A stretch of DNA of 64,000 nt from Streptomyces sp. WMMC940 (GTDB lineage Bacteria > Actinomycetota > Actinomycetes > Streptomycetales > Streptomycetaceae). The stretch is from contig NZ_JAPZBC010000001.1 in NCBI RefSeq assembly GCF_027460265.1, positions 930,001-994,000 on the forward strand, written 5' to 3'. Below the pieces are notes generated by a model. That model searched no databases and had not been told where the DNA came from. It saw nothing but the letters and a program-made list of their open reading frames with translations. The translations under genes and the position numbers were made by a program. Shown one piece after another: positions 16,278-24,996 of the stretch. Within the stretch, counting starts at the first letter, position 1, and every line of letters begins with the position of its first letter.

Positions 16278-17971
16278 GCAGCGAACCCGAAGCCGCGGTG
16301 ATCATGGCGGCGCAGGCCGGTGACCAGCACGCCCAGGACCGGCTCGTCGCCGAGTACCTTCCGCTGGTCTACAACATCGTCGGCCGCGCCATGAACGGCC
16401 ACGCGGACGTGGACGACGTGGTGCAGGAGACCATGCTCCGCGTCCTCGGCGGTCTGGAGGGGCTGCGCAACCCGGACAGCTTCCGCAGCTGGCTGGTCGC
16501 CATCACCATGAACCAGATACGCGGCCACTGGCGGGAGCGCCGCGCGGGCGCGATACCCGGCGGCGGCGGACTGGACGACGCGTACGACGTCGTCGACCCC
16601 GGCGCGGACTTCGTGGACCTGACCATCACCCGCCTCGGACTCTCCGGTCAGCGGCGGGAGACGGCCGAGGCGACCCGCTGGCTGGACGAGGACGACCGCG
16701 CCCTGCTGTCGCTGTGGTGGCTGGAGGCCGCCGGGGAGTTGTCCCGGGAGGAGGTCGCCGCCGCGCTGGAGCTGTCCCCGCAGCACACGGCGGTACGGGT
16801 GCAGCGCATGAAGGCCCAGTTGGAGACGGCCCGTGTGGTGGTCCGCGCCCTGTCCGCCGAACCCGGCTGCGTGCTCCTGGAGCCGATCGTCGCGAGCTGG
16901 GACGGTCTGCCCTCCGCGCTGTGGCGCAAGCGGATCGCCCGTCACGCCCGGGGCTGCACGGTCTGTTCGGGCCACTGGTCCGGGCTGGTGCCCGCCGAAG
17001 GGCTGCTCGTCGGGCTGGCCCTGGTACCGGTGGCCGCGTCGTCGGCCGCCTTCGCCCCGCAGGCCCCGGACACGGCGGCCACGGCGTCGTTCGGCGCACC
17101 GCCGCACACGGGCGGCGCCCACGGCGCCGGTCGCGCACCGGGCGCCCCGCACGCCTCGCACGCCCCCGGCTCCGCCCGTGCGTTGGGGGAGGGTGACCCG
17201 GCCGGCTCCGGCGAGTCGCCCGCCGGGGCGTCGCGCACCCAGGCCCGCCTGGAGCGCGCACGGCGGCGCCGCCGCACCACGGCCGTGGCAGCCGCGGTCG
17301 CCGCTCTGGTCACCGCGGGCGGTGCCGCCCATCTCCTGCTCGGCCCCGACGAGTCCGAGGAGCCCGCCTCCACCGTGGCCGCCCCGGCCTCCCCCGAGCA
17401 GCCCTCCCCCTCGCAGTCCGCGTCACCGTCTCCTTCGCCCTCCACCTCCGCCTCCCCCTCCCCGAGTCCGAGCGTGAGCGCCGGCCCCAGCAAGGCGGCG
17501 AAGCCGAAGCCCAAGCCGAGCACGGCCAGGCCGAAGCCCAAGGCGACGCCGACCCCCGAGGCACCGGACCCCGAGCCTCCGCTGCCGAGCGGGGACGTCG
17601 AGCAGGTCGTCGCCCTGGTCAACGCCGAGCGCGCCAAGGCGGGATGCGGCCCGGTCCGCAGCAACGACAAGCTCGAGACCGCCGCGCGACGCCACTCCGA
17701 GGACATGGCGGCCCGCGGCTACTTCGACCACACCAGCCCGGACGGCACCGACCCCGGCGACCGGATCACCGCCGCCGGCTACCGGTGGAGCACGTACGGG
17801 GAGAACATCGCGCGCGGCCAGCAGAGCCCGTCGTCGGTGATGGACTCGTGGATGAACAGCCCGGGCCACCGCGCCAACATCCTCAACTGCTCGTTCAAGG
17901 AGCTCGGTGTCGGCATCCACGACGCCTCCGGCGGACCTTGGTGGACACAGGCGTTCGGCACCTCTCTCTGA
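16274..17971 (+). CDS. ECF sigma factor fused to zinc anti-sigma motif, membrane helix and extracellular CAP domain
   Basis: 565 residues. Sigma region 2 is at about 15-85 (YLPLVYNIVGRAMNG, DVDDVVQETMLRVLGGLEGL) and region 4 at about 145-190 (LSREEVAAALELSPQHTAVR). An Hx3Cx2C zinc motif typical of anti-sigma factors follows at H224, C228 and C231 (RHARGCTVCSGHW). Next come an arginine cluster (about 331-337), one membrane helix (about 338-357), a 75-residue Pro/Ser/Lys linker and a C-terminal CAP/SCP domain (about 442-565) with CAP signature NSPGHRANIL. The arrangement implies a membrane-tethered sigma factor with its own inhibitor and an external sensor, possibly freed by proteolysis. GTG start overlaps the Nudix stop. 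Confidence 0.88.
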   Translation: MSSEPEAAVIMAAQAGDQHAQDRLVAEYLPLVYNIVGRAMNGHADVDDVVQETMLRVLGGLEGLRNPDSFRSWLVAITMNQIRGHWRERRAGAIPGGGGLDDAYDVVDPGADFVDLTITRLGLSGQRRETAEATRWLDEDDRALLSLWWLEAAGELSREEVAAALELSPQHTAVRVQRMKAQLETARVVVRALSAEPGCVLLEPIVASWDGLPSALWRKRIARHARGCTVCSGHWSGLVPAEGLLVGLALVPVAASSAAFAPQAPDTAATASFGAPPHTGGAHGAGRAPGAPHASHAPGSARALGEGDPAGSGESPAGASRTQARLERARRRRRTTAVAAAVAALVTAGGAAHLLLGPDESEEPASTVAAPASPEQPSPSQSASPSPSPSTSASPSPSPSVSAGPSKAAKPKPKPSTARPKPKATPTPEAPDPEPPLPSGDVEQVVALVNAERAKAGCGPVRSNDKLETAARRHSEDMAARGYFDHTSPDGTDPGDRITAAGYRWSTYGENIARGQQSPSSVMDSWMNSPGHRANILNCSFKELGVGIHDASGGPWWTQAFGTSL

Positions 17972-18567
17972 CCGTTCATGGGCCGCATCCTCGACCTCCG
18001 GGGCGGCCCACCCCGCGTTCGCGCCGACGGAACGCGCGCGCTCGTGACGGAACTCGACGGCAGGGCCCCGCCGGGGTCCCGCACCCCGTCGCGCCGACGG
18101 CCGGCACGCGTTCCCGCCGGCGGCCCACGCCCCTCCAGGCGGACCGGAACACAGTCTTCCGTAAACCTGCACATCGAACACGCAACCGGTGCACGGCGAT
18201 TGACCTCCGCCCCGTGCGCCCCGCGGGGTTGGCGGCGTGCTGATCCATTGGGACCGGAGTGTCCGATTCCGCGACGGGCCGTTCTTTCACCCGGACGGAA
18301 TCGGGCCGGTGGAACTTGTGAAGAAGTCGGCACCGCCGCGTGGACACGCCTGCACCTGAAATTGGTTCCAGGACGGATGGGGCGCCGACCGAGTGCCCCG
18401 GGATTGGATGTCGGGTCCGCCGGCGTGCTTTGATCCTGCGCACTGCGGGAGTTGTGCTCGGGTTCCCGGTTCCGTGGACCCGCACGCCCGCCGTGACGCG
18501 GCCGGTACGTAATCCGGCGGGGCCGGCCGTAACCCTTGGAAATATCCACATGAAGGGAAGCTTCATC
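17972..18567. other. Long leader region upstream of the NHLM precursor gene
   Basis: About 600 bp with no supported gene; open frames are arginine/proline-rich and lack ribosome sites. GC content drops in parts of 18130-18560, and it must contain the promoter of the NHLM precursor/export operon. Its length may also hold a leader RNA, but no strong hairpin was recognised. Confidence 0.45.
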
Positions 18568-18795
18568 ATGAACTTCACCCCCCAGGTCGAGACCGCTGAG
18601 ATCTCCGACGCCGACCTCGACAACGTCTCCGGCGGTCTGCACAGCGCCGTTGCCGCCGGTGCGGTTTCCGGTCTGACCTCCACCGTTGACGGAATCGTCC
18701 CGGCTTCCGCCGTCGTGGGCTCCGTCGTCGGCACCGTCGAGGGTGCGACCGGCCTGAACACCGGTGCCGTCACCGGTCTCGTCGCCGGCCTCTGA
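18568..18795 (+). CDS. NHLM-type double-glycine secreted peptide precursor (75 aa)
   Basis: Precursor of an exported peptide. The leader is 23 residues, with ETAEISDADLDNVSGG ending in the double-glycine cleavage site recognised by C39 peptidase exporters; it resembles leaders annotated as type A2 lanthipeptides in Streptomyces. The 52-residue core (LHSAVAAGAVSG...) is made almost only of Gly, Ala, Val, Ser and Thr, with GxxxG-like spacing (GSVVG, GAVTG) and no cysteine, so it cannot form lanthionines by itself. ATG 18568 follows GAAGGGA; ATG 18550 (adding MKGSFI) is possible. It lies upstream of all three NHLM exporter genes and is followed by a strong hairpin. Confidence 0.78.
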   Translation: MNFTPQVETAEISDADLDNVSGGLHSAVAAGAVSGLTSTVDGIVPASAVVGSVVGTVEGATGLNTGAVTGLVAGL

Positions 18796-18806
18796 GCACG
18801 CCCTGA

Positions 18807-18841
18807 GTGAGCCCCGGAACCTTCCCCGTTCCGGGGCTCAC
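18807..18841 (+). terminator. Terminator/attenuator after the precursor gene
   Basis: Perfect 14-bp stem GTGAGCCCCGGAAC / GTTCCGGGGCTCAC with a 7-base loop, between the precursor and the HlyD gene. Partial termination here would give far more precursor than exporter transcript, a common RiPP arrangement. Confidence 0.75.
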
Positions 18842-18891
18842 CGCGCTTTCCACCCCCGGACCCGGACATATGCAGTCGAGGGAAGAGTTAC

Positions 18892-19818
18892 GTGCAGTTC
18901 CGCCAAAAGGCCCTTTCCAAACTGCAATCGCCGGAGGAAATCGATCTGCCGGTCCGATTCGCCCGCCCGCAGGGCTGGCTCGTCCTCTCCGTCACGGTGA
19001 TCGCGATGGTGGCGGCCACATTCTGGGCGGTATACGGTTCCATTTCGTCCACGGTGCGTGCACCGGGGATTCTCACGCACGCGCAGGGCAGTTACGTCCT
19101 GCAGAGTCCGGTCGCGGGCCAGGTGACCGAAGTGCTCGCCGAGGAGGGCAAGAGCCTCCCTGCCGGCGCACCGCTGCTACGGGTGAGCACCGCCGGTGAG
19201 CAGAGTGAGAGCGGCGGGGAGCCCACCGCGGGCGACGGCTCGGGCGGAACCGGACCGGGCTCCGGCACCGGCGACGCGAGCGGGAACGGTGCCGGCGGGG
19301 ACGGCGCCGAGAAGCAGGAGGGCACCCTCGTCCGCACCCTCGCCGCGGGCCGCGTCACGTCCCTCGTGGCCACCATCGGCGCCGTCGTCACCACCGGCGC
19401 GGACGTCGCCGTCCTGGAGCGCGTCGGCAACGCCCGCTCCCCCCTGAAGGCGATGCTCTACCTCCCCGCCGACAACGGCACGGCCGTCCCCGTCGGCGCA
19501 CGGGTCGACCTCACCGTCCAGTCGGTGCCCTCCCAGCAGTACGGAGTGCTGCGCGGCCGGGTCGAGGCCGTCGGCCGGACGTCGCAGAGCCGGCAGCAGA
19601 TCGCGGGATTCCTCGGCGACGGGCAGCTCGCCGAGCAGTTCTCCCGCCAGGGACGGCCCGTCGCCGTCCTGGTGGAACTCGACCGATCCTCCCGCACCGA
19701 GTCCGGGTACGCCTGGTCGTCCTCCGACGGACCGCCGTACGCCGTCGAGTCCATGACCCCGGCCGGCGGCACGATCCGCCTGGCCGACCAGCGTCCGATC
19801 GATTGGCTGCTCCCGTGA
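18892..19818 (+). CDS. NHLM system HlyD-family secretion protein
   Basis: 308-residue membrane fusion (adaptor) protein. One N-terminal membrane helix (about residues 26-48, GWLVLSVTVIAMVAATFWAV) is followed by a biotinyl-lipoyl-like half (VRAPGILTHAQGSYVLQSPV). A glycine-rich hydrophilic insert (about 105-140) lies where gram-negative HlyD proteins have a long coiled coil, and then comes the second lipoyl half (LAAGRVTSLVATIGAVVTTG). It corresponds to TIGR03794. GTG 18892 follows GGGAAGAG. Its stop overlaps the start of the peptidase ABC gene. It links the two ABC proteins to the cell surface during peptide export. Confidence 0.85.
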   Translation: MQFRQKALSKLQSPEEIDLPVRFARPQGWLVLSVTVIAMVAATFWAVYGSISSTVRAPGILTHAQGSYVLQSPVAGQVTEVLAEEGKSLPAGAPLLRVSTAGEQSESGGEPTAGDGSGGTGPGSGTGDASGNGAGGDGAEKQEGTLVRTLAAGRVTSLVATIGAVVTTGADVAVLERVGNARSPLKAMLYLPADNGTAVPVGARVDLTVQSVPSQQYGVLRGRVEAVGRTSQSRQQIAGFLGDGQLAEQFSRQGRPVAVLVELDRSSRTESGYAWSSSDGPPYAVESMTPAGGTIRLADQRPIDWLLP

Positions 19819-22061
19819 CGGCTCCCTCTCCCCCCGCCTCCCGTACCGGCGGCGGCCGGCGGCGCGCGAACCCGCGCCGGGCGGCCCGCAGGCCCGCCGC
19901 ACCGGTCGGACAGAAGAGCGTCCGCACCCCCACCGTGCTCCAGATGGAGGCCGTGGAGTGCGGTGCCGCGGCGCTCGCCATGGTGCTCGCCCACTACGGC
20001 CGGCACGTGCCCCTGGAGGAGCTGCGGATCGCCTGCGGTGTCTCCCGCGACGGCTCGCGCGCCAGCAACATCCTCAAAGCGGCCCGCGGTTACGGTCTCC
20101 GGGCCAAGGGCATGCAGATGGAGCCGGCCGCGCTCGCCGGGGTGCGGGCGCCGGCCATCCTGTTCTGGGAGTTCAACCACTACGTCGTCTACGACGGCAC
20201 GGGCCGCCGGTTCGGCCGCCGCGGCGTGCACATCAACGACCCGGACAAGGGCCGCCGGTTCGTCTCCGCGGAGGACTTCGACACCAGTTTCACCGGAGTG
20301 GTGCTGGTCCTCGAGCCCGGCGACGGCTTCCGACGCGGCGGTCGCAAGCCCGGCGTCCTGCGCTCCGTGCCCGCCCGGCTGCGCGGCACCACGGGCACGA
20401 TGGCCGCCGCGCTGCTCGCCAGCCTGCTGCTGGTCGCGGTCGGCGCGGCGCTGCCCGCGCTGAGCCGTACGTACATCGACATGTACCTGGTGGGCCGTCA
20501 GACCTCGCTGCTCGGGCTCCTCTTCGCCTCGATGGCGGCCATGGTCGCGCTGACCGCCGTGCTGACCGGGCTCCAGCAGGCCAATCTGCTGCGTGGCCGC
20601 GTCATCTCGTCCACACTGAGCAGCGCCCGGTTCTTCCGGCATCTGCTCAGACTGCCGGTGACGTTCTTCGGCCAGCGCAGTCCCGCCGACCTCGTCCAAC
20701 GGCTGCAGTCGAACGACGCGGTCGCCGAGACCCTGGCCCGCGACCTCACCGCGTTCGGCGTCGACGGCATCGTCGTCGTCCTGTACGCGCTGCTGCTGTG
20801 GACCTACGATCCCCAGCTGACCGTCGTCGGCGTACTCATCGCCCTGCTGAACGTGGTCGCCATGCGGATCGTGGTGCGCCTGCGGGCGACGCGTACCCAG
20901 AAACTGCGGGCCGACAGCGCCCGGCTGACGAACACCTCGTACACCGGCATCCAGCTCATCGAGACGATGAAGGCCACCGGTGGCGAGAACGGGTACTTCC
21001 GTCGCTGGGCGGGGCAGCACGCCATCACGCTGGAGGAACAGCAGCGGCTCGGTGTGCCGAGCGCCGTGCTCGCCGTCGTGGCACCGACCCTGGCGACGCT
21101 GAACAGCGCGCTGATCCTGTGGATCGGCGGTCTGCGGGCGGTCGAGGGCCATGTCTCGATCGGTCTGCTCGTGGCCTTCCAGGCGCTCGTGACCCGGTTC
21201 ACCGCACCGATCACCCGGCTCAACGGCATGGCCTCCCGCATCCAGGACTTCGCCGCCGACGTGGCCCGGCTGAAGGACGTGGAGAACTTCCCGGCCGACG
21301 GGCTCTACACGCGCCCCGAGCCCCCCGCGAGCACCCGCAGGCTGCGCGGACACGTCACCCTGGAGAACGTCACCTTCGGCTACAGCCCGCTGGACAAGCC
21401 GCTGCTCACCGGCTTCTCGCTGTCGGTGGGCCCGGGCAGCCAGGTCGCGCTCGTCGGCGGCTCCGGCAGCGGCAAGTCCACCGTGTCCCGGCTGATCGCG
21501 GGCCTCCACAGCCCCTGGGAGGGCGTCATCCGCATCGACGGGCGGCGGCTGGACGAGATCCCGCGCGGCGCGCTCGCCGCCTCCGTCTCCTTCGTCGACC
21601 AGGACCTGTTCCTGTTCGAGGGCACGGTCCGCGACAACGTGGCCCTGTGGGACCCGTCGATCACCGACGAGGCCGTCGTCGACGCGCTGAAGGACGCAGA
21701 GCTGTACGACGTGGTCGCCCGGCGGCCCGGCGGCGTCCACGGCCGGGTCGAGCAGGACGGCCGCAACTTCTCCGGCGGGCAGCGGCAACGGCTGGAGATC
21801 GCCCGGGCACTGGTGCGCCGGCCCAGTGTGCTGGTGCTGGACGAGGTGACCAGCGCGCTGGACGCGGAGACCGAGCAGCTGATCATCGACAATCTGCGCC
21901 GCCGGGGCTGTGCCTGCGTGGTGATCGCCCATCGGCTGAGCACCGTGCGCGACAGCGACGAGATCGTGGTGCTCGACCACGGCACGGTGGTGGAGCGCGG
22001 GCGGCACGAGGAACTGGTCGGACACGGGGGCACGTACGCCGAACTGGTCAAGGAGCACTGA
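19815..22061 (+). CDS. NHLM peptidase-containing ABC transporter (C39 peptidase/TMD/NBD)
   Basis: 748 residues. The C39 cysteine peptidase lies at about 35-175: catalytic Cys in MEAVECGAAALAMVLAHYG, His in FNHYVVYDG and Asp in NDPDKGRR. The six-helix membrane domain is at about 190-480. The ATPase at about 510-745 has Walker A GGSGSGKST, Q-loop near SFVDQDLFLFEG, signature FSGGQRQRLEIARAL, Walker B VLVLDEVTSALD and H-loop AHRLST. This is TIGR03796-like. It cuts the leader after the double glycine while exporting the peptide. GTG 19815 overlaps the HlyD stop. All catalytic residues are intact. Confidence 0.92.
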   Translation: MTAPSPPASRTGGGRRRANPRRAARRPAAPVGQKSVRTPTVLQMEAVECGAAALAMVLAHYGRHVPLEELRIACGVSRDGSRASNILKAARGYGLRAKGMQMEPAALAGVRAPAILFWEFNHYVVYDGTGRRFGRRGVHINDPDKGRRFVSAEDFDTSFTGVVLVLEPGDGFRRGGRKPGVLRSVPARLRGTTGTMAAALLASLLLVAVGAALPALSRTYIDMYLVGRQTSLLGLLFASMAAMVALTAVLTGLQQANLLRGRVISSTLSSARFFRHLLRLPVTFFGQRSPADLVQRLQSNDAVAETLARDLTAFGVDGIVVVLYALLLWTYDPQLTVVGVLIALLNVVAMRIVVRLRATRTQKLRADSARLTNTSYTGIQLIETMKATGGENGYFRRWAGQHAITLEEQQRLGVPSAVLAVVAPTLATLNSALILWIGGLRAVEGHVSIGLLVAFQALVTRFTAPITRLNGMASRIQDFAADVARLKDVENFPADGLYTRPEPPASTRRLRGHVTLENVTFGYSPLDKPLLTGFSLSVGPGSQVALVGGSGSGKSTVSRLIAGLHSPWEGVIRIDGRRLDEIPRGALAASVSFVDQDLFLFEGTVRDNVALWDPSITDEAVVDALKDAELYDVVARRPGGVHGRVEQDGRNFSGGQRQRLEIARALVRRPSVLVLDEVTSALDAETEQLIIDNLRRRGCACVVIAHRLSTVRDSDEIVVLDHGTVVERGRHEELVGHGGTYAELVKEH

Positions 22062-22062
22062 G

Positions 22063-24936
22063 GTGATCCCCGTACAGCCCGGTCACCACCCCGGGTCCGC
22101 GCATCCCGACGACGCGGTGCTCGCCGCGTTCGGCGGGCTCGGGCAGCACGTCGACTGCGCCGGGCTGCGCAGTCTGCCGCTGGAGGGTCCGCAGGTGCTG
22201 TGGCTGCTGGTCGACGGCGCGCTGGACCTGTTCGCGGTCGAGGCGGCCCAGCAGGGGCACTGGCACTTCCTCGGGAGGCTGGAGAAGGGCACGCTGCTGC
22301 TGGGCCCGGTGGACGGCCCCCAGCACACACTCGTCGGCAGGCCGTTGCGGGGGTGCGTGCTGCGCCGCATCCCGCTGCTGGAGCTCCACCGGCAGCAGTC
22401 CGGGTACGGTGACGCCTGGTCGCACCAGAGCCCCTACCAGAGCCGGTACGACAGCCAGGACGGCACTCTGAGTCTGCTGGAGCACGCGTTCGCGCTCGGC
22501 GTGGGACGCGGCCAGCGGGTGCTCTTCGAGGCGCCTTTGGACGGGCGGACGACGGACGACGACGCGGCGGCGGACGACGACGTCCTGTGGCTGCCGGTCT
22601 TCCCCGGCAGCGTGCAGTACGGCGCCGCGTTCAGCACCGAGGCCGCCGCCGACCTGCTCGTCGACGGTGCGCTGTGGCAGCAGATGGTCAACCAGCAGTA
22701 CCGGCTGCTGTCGGGGCTCGACCGCTGGATCGAGCGGCTGGAGCAGGCCCACGAGGACCGGGCGGCCGCCGGGATCAAGGCCGGGGAGGCGGTCCGCACG
22801 AGTGCCGACCAGGCGCTGCTGGCGTCCATCGGCCCCTCCCGCAGGGCCTCTTCGGCCCGCTCCCGGGGTGCCGTCTCCGACGACGCCGCGTACGCGGTGT
22901 GCCGGCTCGTCGCCTCGACGGCCGGTATCACGCTCGCCGAACCCGCGCGGGGCGCACCGGTCGACGAGCGGACCGGCCCGGTGGAGCGCATCGCCCTCGC
23001 CTCCCGGGTCCGTACCCGTGCCGTCCGGCTCGACGGCCGCTGGTGGCGGGAGGACTGCGGTCCGCTGGTGGGTCACCGGGCCAGGTCCGGGGCGCCGGTG
23101 GCGCTGCTGTGGCGGCGCGGCGGCTACGAGGCGGTGAACCCGGCCACCGGCAGCCGCATCCGCGTCGGAGAGGAGAACGCCGAGGAGTTCGAGCAACGGG
23201 CCGTGATGTTCTACCGGCCGCTGCCCGAGCGGCCGTCGAGCCTGTGGCGGCTGATGCGTTTCAGCCTCCGCGGCTCGCGCACGGACGTGCGGAACCTGGC
23301 CGTCGCGGGACTGGTCGCGGTCGTTCTGGGCGCGCTGGTGCCGATCGCCACCGGCAAGGTGCTCGGGGTGTACGTGCCGAACGCCCGGACCGACCTGATC
23401 GTCCAGGTGTCGGTGGCGGTGATGGTCGCGGGCGGCGTCTCGGCCGTCTTCATGCTGATGCAGAACCTCACGGTGCTGCGCATGGAGGGCCGGATCGAGA
23501 GCACACTGCAGCCCGCCGTGTGGGACCGGCTGCTGCGGCTGCCGACGAAGTTCTTCGCGGAGCGTTCCACCGGCGAGTTGGCGAGCGCGGCGATGGGCGT
23601 CAGCGCCATCCGGCGGCTGCTGTCGGGCGTGGGGCCGGTCGTCGTCCAGGCGAGCACGGTCGGCGCGATGAACATGGTGCTGCTGCTGGTGTACAGCGTT
23701 CCGCTGGCACTCGCGGCGATCGGCATACTGCTGGTCATCGCGGCGGTGTTCCTCGGCATGGGGCTGTGGCAGCTGCGTTGGCAGCGCCGGCTGGTGGAGC
23801 TGAACAACAAGCTGAACAACCAGGCGTTCCAGACCCTGCGGGGACTGCCCAAGCTGCGGGTCGCGGCGGCGGAGAGCTTCGCCTACGCGGCATGGGCGAA
23901 GCAGTTCGCGCGCAGCCGGGAGCTTCACCGGCGCGCGGGCCGGATCCGCAATCTGACGACGGTCCTCGACGCGGTCTATCTGCCGCTGAGCGCGCTGATC
24001 ATGTTCATGCTGCTGGCTGGCCCGGCGAGCGGGAGTCTGACGGCGGGCGAGTTCCTGACGTTCCACACGGCCGTGACGATGATGCTGACCTCCGTGACCC
24101 AGCTGACCGGTGCGCTGGTCTCGGCCGCCGCGGTGCTACCGATGTTCGAACAGATCAAGCCGGTCCTGGACGAGGCCCCAGAGGTACGGGGGAGCAGCAC
24201 CCAGCCGGGGGAGCTGTCCGGGGCGATCGAGGCCCGCAAGGTGTCGTTCCGCTACACCGATGACGGGCCGCTCGTCCTCGACGACGTGTCCCTGAGCGTA
24301 CGGCCCGGGGAGTTCGTCGCGGTCGTCGGGCCCAGCGGCTGTGGCAAGTCGACGCTGCTGCGGATGCTCATCGGCTTCGACCGTCCCGCCTCCGGCAGCG
24401 TGCTGTACGACGGCCAGGACCTCGCGGCCCTGGACCAGGCCGCCGTACGCCGCCAGTGCGGTGTCGTCCTGCAGAACTCCCAGCCGTTCACCGGATCGAT
24501 CCTGGACTGCATCCGGGGCGCGGAACCGTTCACCGAGGAAGAGGCGTGGGCGGCCGCCGAGATGGCGGGGCTCGCGGAGGACGTCCGCCGGATGCCCATG
24601 GGCATGCAGACCATGATCTCCGGAGCCGGAGCGATCTCCGGCGGGCAGCGGCAGCGGCTGATGATCGCCCAGGCGCTGGTCCGCCGACCGCGCGTGCTGT
24701 TCTTCGACGAGGCGACGAGCGCCCTCGACAACGCGACCCAGCGGATCGTCACCGAGAGCACGCGTGCGCTGCACGCCACCAGGGTCGTCATCGCCCACCG
24801 GCTGTCGACGGTGATGGACGCCGACCGTGTGATCGTCATGTCCGGGGGCCGCGTGGTAGAGCAGGGCCCGCCGGCCCGGCTGCTGGCGGATGTGGGCGGC
24901 CGGCTGCACGAGCTGGTGCGGCGGCAGATGATGTGA
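22063..24936 (+). CDS. NHLM second ABC transporter (N-terminal cNMP-like domain/TMD/NBD)
   Basis: 957 residues, lacking a C39 peptidase. The N-terminal ~300 residues carry a cyclic-nucleotide-binding-like fold and regulatory region typical of TIGR03797 proteins (LLVDGALDLFAVEAAQQGHW). The membrane domain lies at about 400-690. The ATPase has Walker A GPSGCGKST, signature ISGGQRQRLMIAQAL and Walker B VLFFDEATSALD. It forms a heterodimer or partner complex with the peptidase ABC protein. GTG 22063 lies 1 bp after the upstream stop, with AAGGAG inside the previous gene's end. It is the last gene of the operon. Confidence 0.9.
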   Translation: MIPVQPGHHPGSAHPDDAVLAAFGGLGQHVDCAGLRSLPLEGPQVLWLLVDGALDLFAVEAAQQGHWHFLGRLEKGTLLLGPVDGPQHTLVGRPLRGCVLRRIPLLELHRQQSGYGDAWSHQSPYQSRYDSQDGTLSLLEHAFALGVGRGQRVLFEAPLDGRTTDDDAAADDDVLWLPVFPGSVQYGAAFSTEAAADLLVDGALWQQMVNQQYRLLSGLDRWIERLEQAHEDRAAAGIKAGEAVRTSADQALLASIGPSRRASSARSRGAVSDDAAYAVCRLVASTAGITLAEPARGAPVDERTGPVERIALASRVRTRAVRLDGRWWREDCGPLVGHRARSGAPVALLWRRGGYEAVNPATGSRIRVGEENAEEFEQRAVMFYRPLPERPSSLWRLMRFSLRGSRTDVRNLAVAGLVAVVLGALVPIATGKVLGVYVPNARTDLIVQVSVAVMVAGGVSAVFMLMQNLTVLRMEGRIESTLQPAVWDRLLRLPTKFFAERSTGELASAAMGVSAIRRLLSGVGPVVVQASTVGAMNMVLLLVYSVPLALAAIGILLVIAAVFLGMGLWQLRWQRRLVELNNKLNNQAFQTLRGLPKLRVAAAESFAYAAWAKQFARSRELHRRAGRIRNLTTVLDAVYLPLSALIMFMLLAGPASGSLTAGEFLTFHTAVTMMLTSVTQLTGALVSAAAVLPMFEQIKPVLDEAPEVRGSSTQPGELSGAIEARKVSFRYTDDGPLVLDDVSLSVRPGEFVAVVGPSGCGKSTLLRMLIGFDRPASGSVLYDGQDLAALDQAAVRRQCGVVLQNSQPFTGSILDCIRGAEPFTEEEAWAAAEMAGLAEDVRRMPMGMQTMISGAGAISGGQRQRLMIAQALVRRPRVLFFDEATSALDNATQRIVTESTRALHATRVVIAHRLSTVMDADRVIVMSGGRVVEQGPPARLLADVGGRLHELVRRQMM

Positions 24937-24977
24937 CGGTGCGGCAGCGACCGGGGCGGAGGGCTGAGGACGGTACC

Positions 24978-24996
24978 CCCCGCCCGGCCGGCGGGG
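24978..24996 (+). terminator. Terminator-like hairpin after the NHLM operon
   Basis: 7-bp stem CCCCGCC / GGCGGGG with a 5-base loop, about 40 bp downstream of the last NHLM gene. No T-tract. Confidence 0.4.

Noticed and set aside
17978..18433. 151-codon frame upstream of the NHLM precursor
   Set aside because: Arginine/proline-rich with no codon-position bias and no family; treated as leader DNA.
18568..18795. Lanthipeptide precursor annotation for the GG-leader peptide
   Set aside because: The leader resembles type A2 lanthipeptides but the core has no Cys and no LanM lies nearby, so lanthionine formation is not supported.
19458..22058. 866-codon minus-strand frame
   Set aside because: Antisense to the NHLM HlyD and ABC genes; composition typical of a reverse-frame shadow (QHGG and VVR-type strings).
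22048..24066. 672-codon minus-strand frame
   Set aside because: Antisense to the second NHLM ABC gene; repetitive HRRD/QPQ-type composition, no domain.
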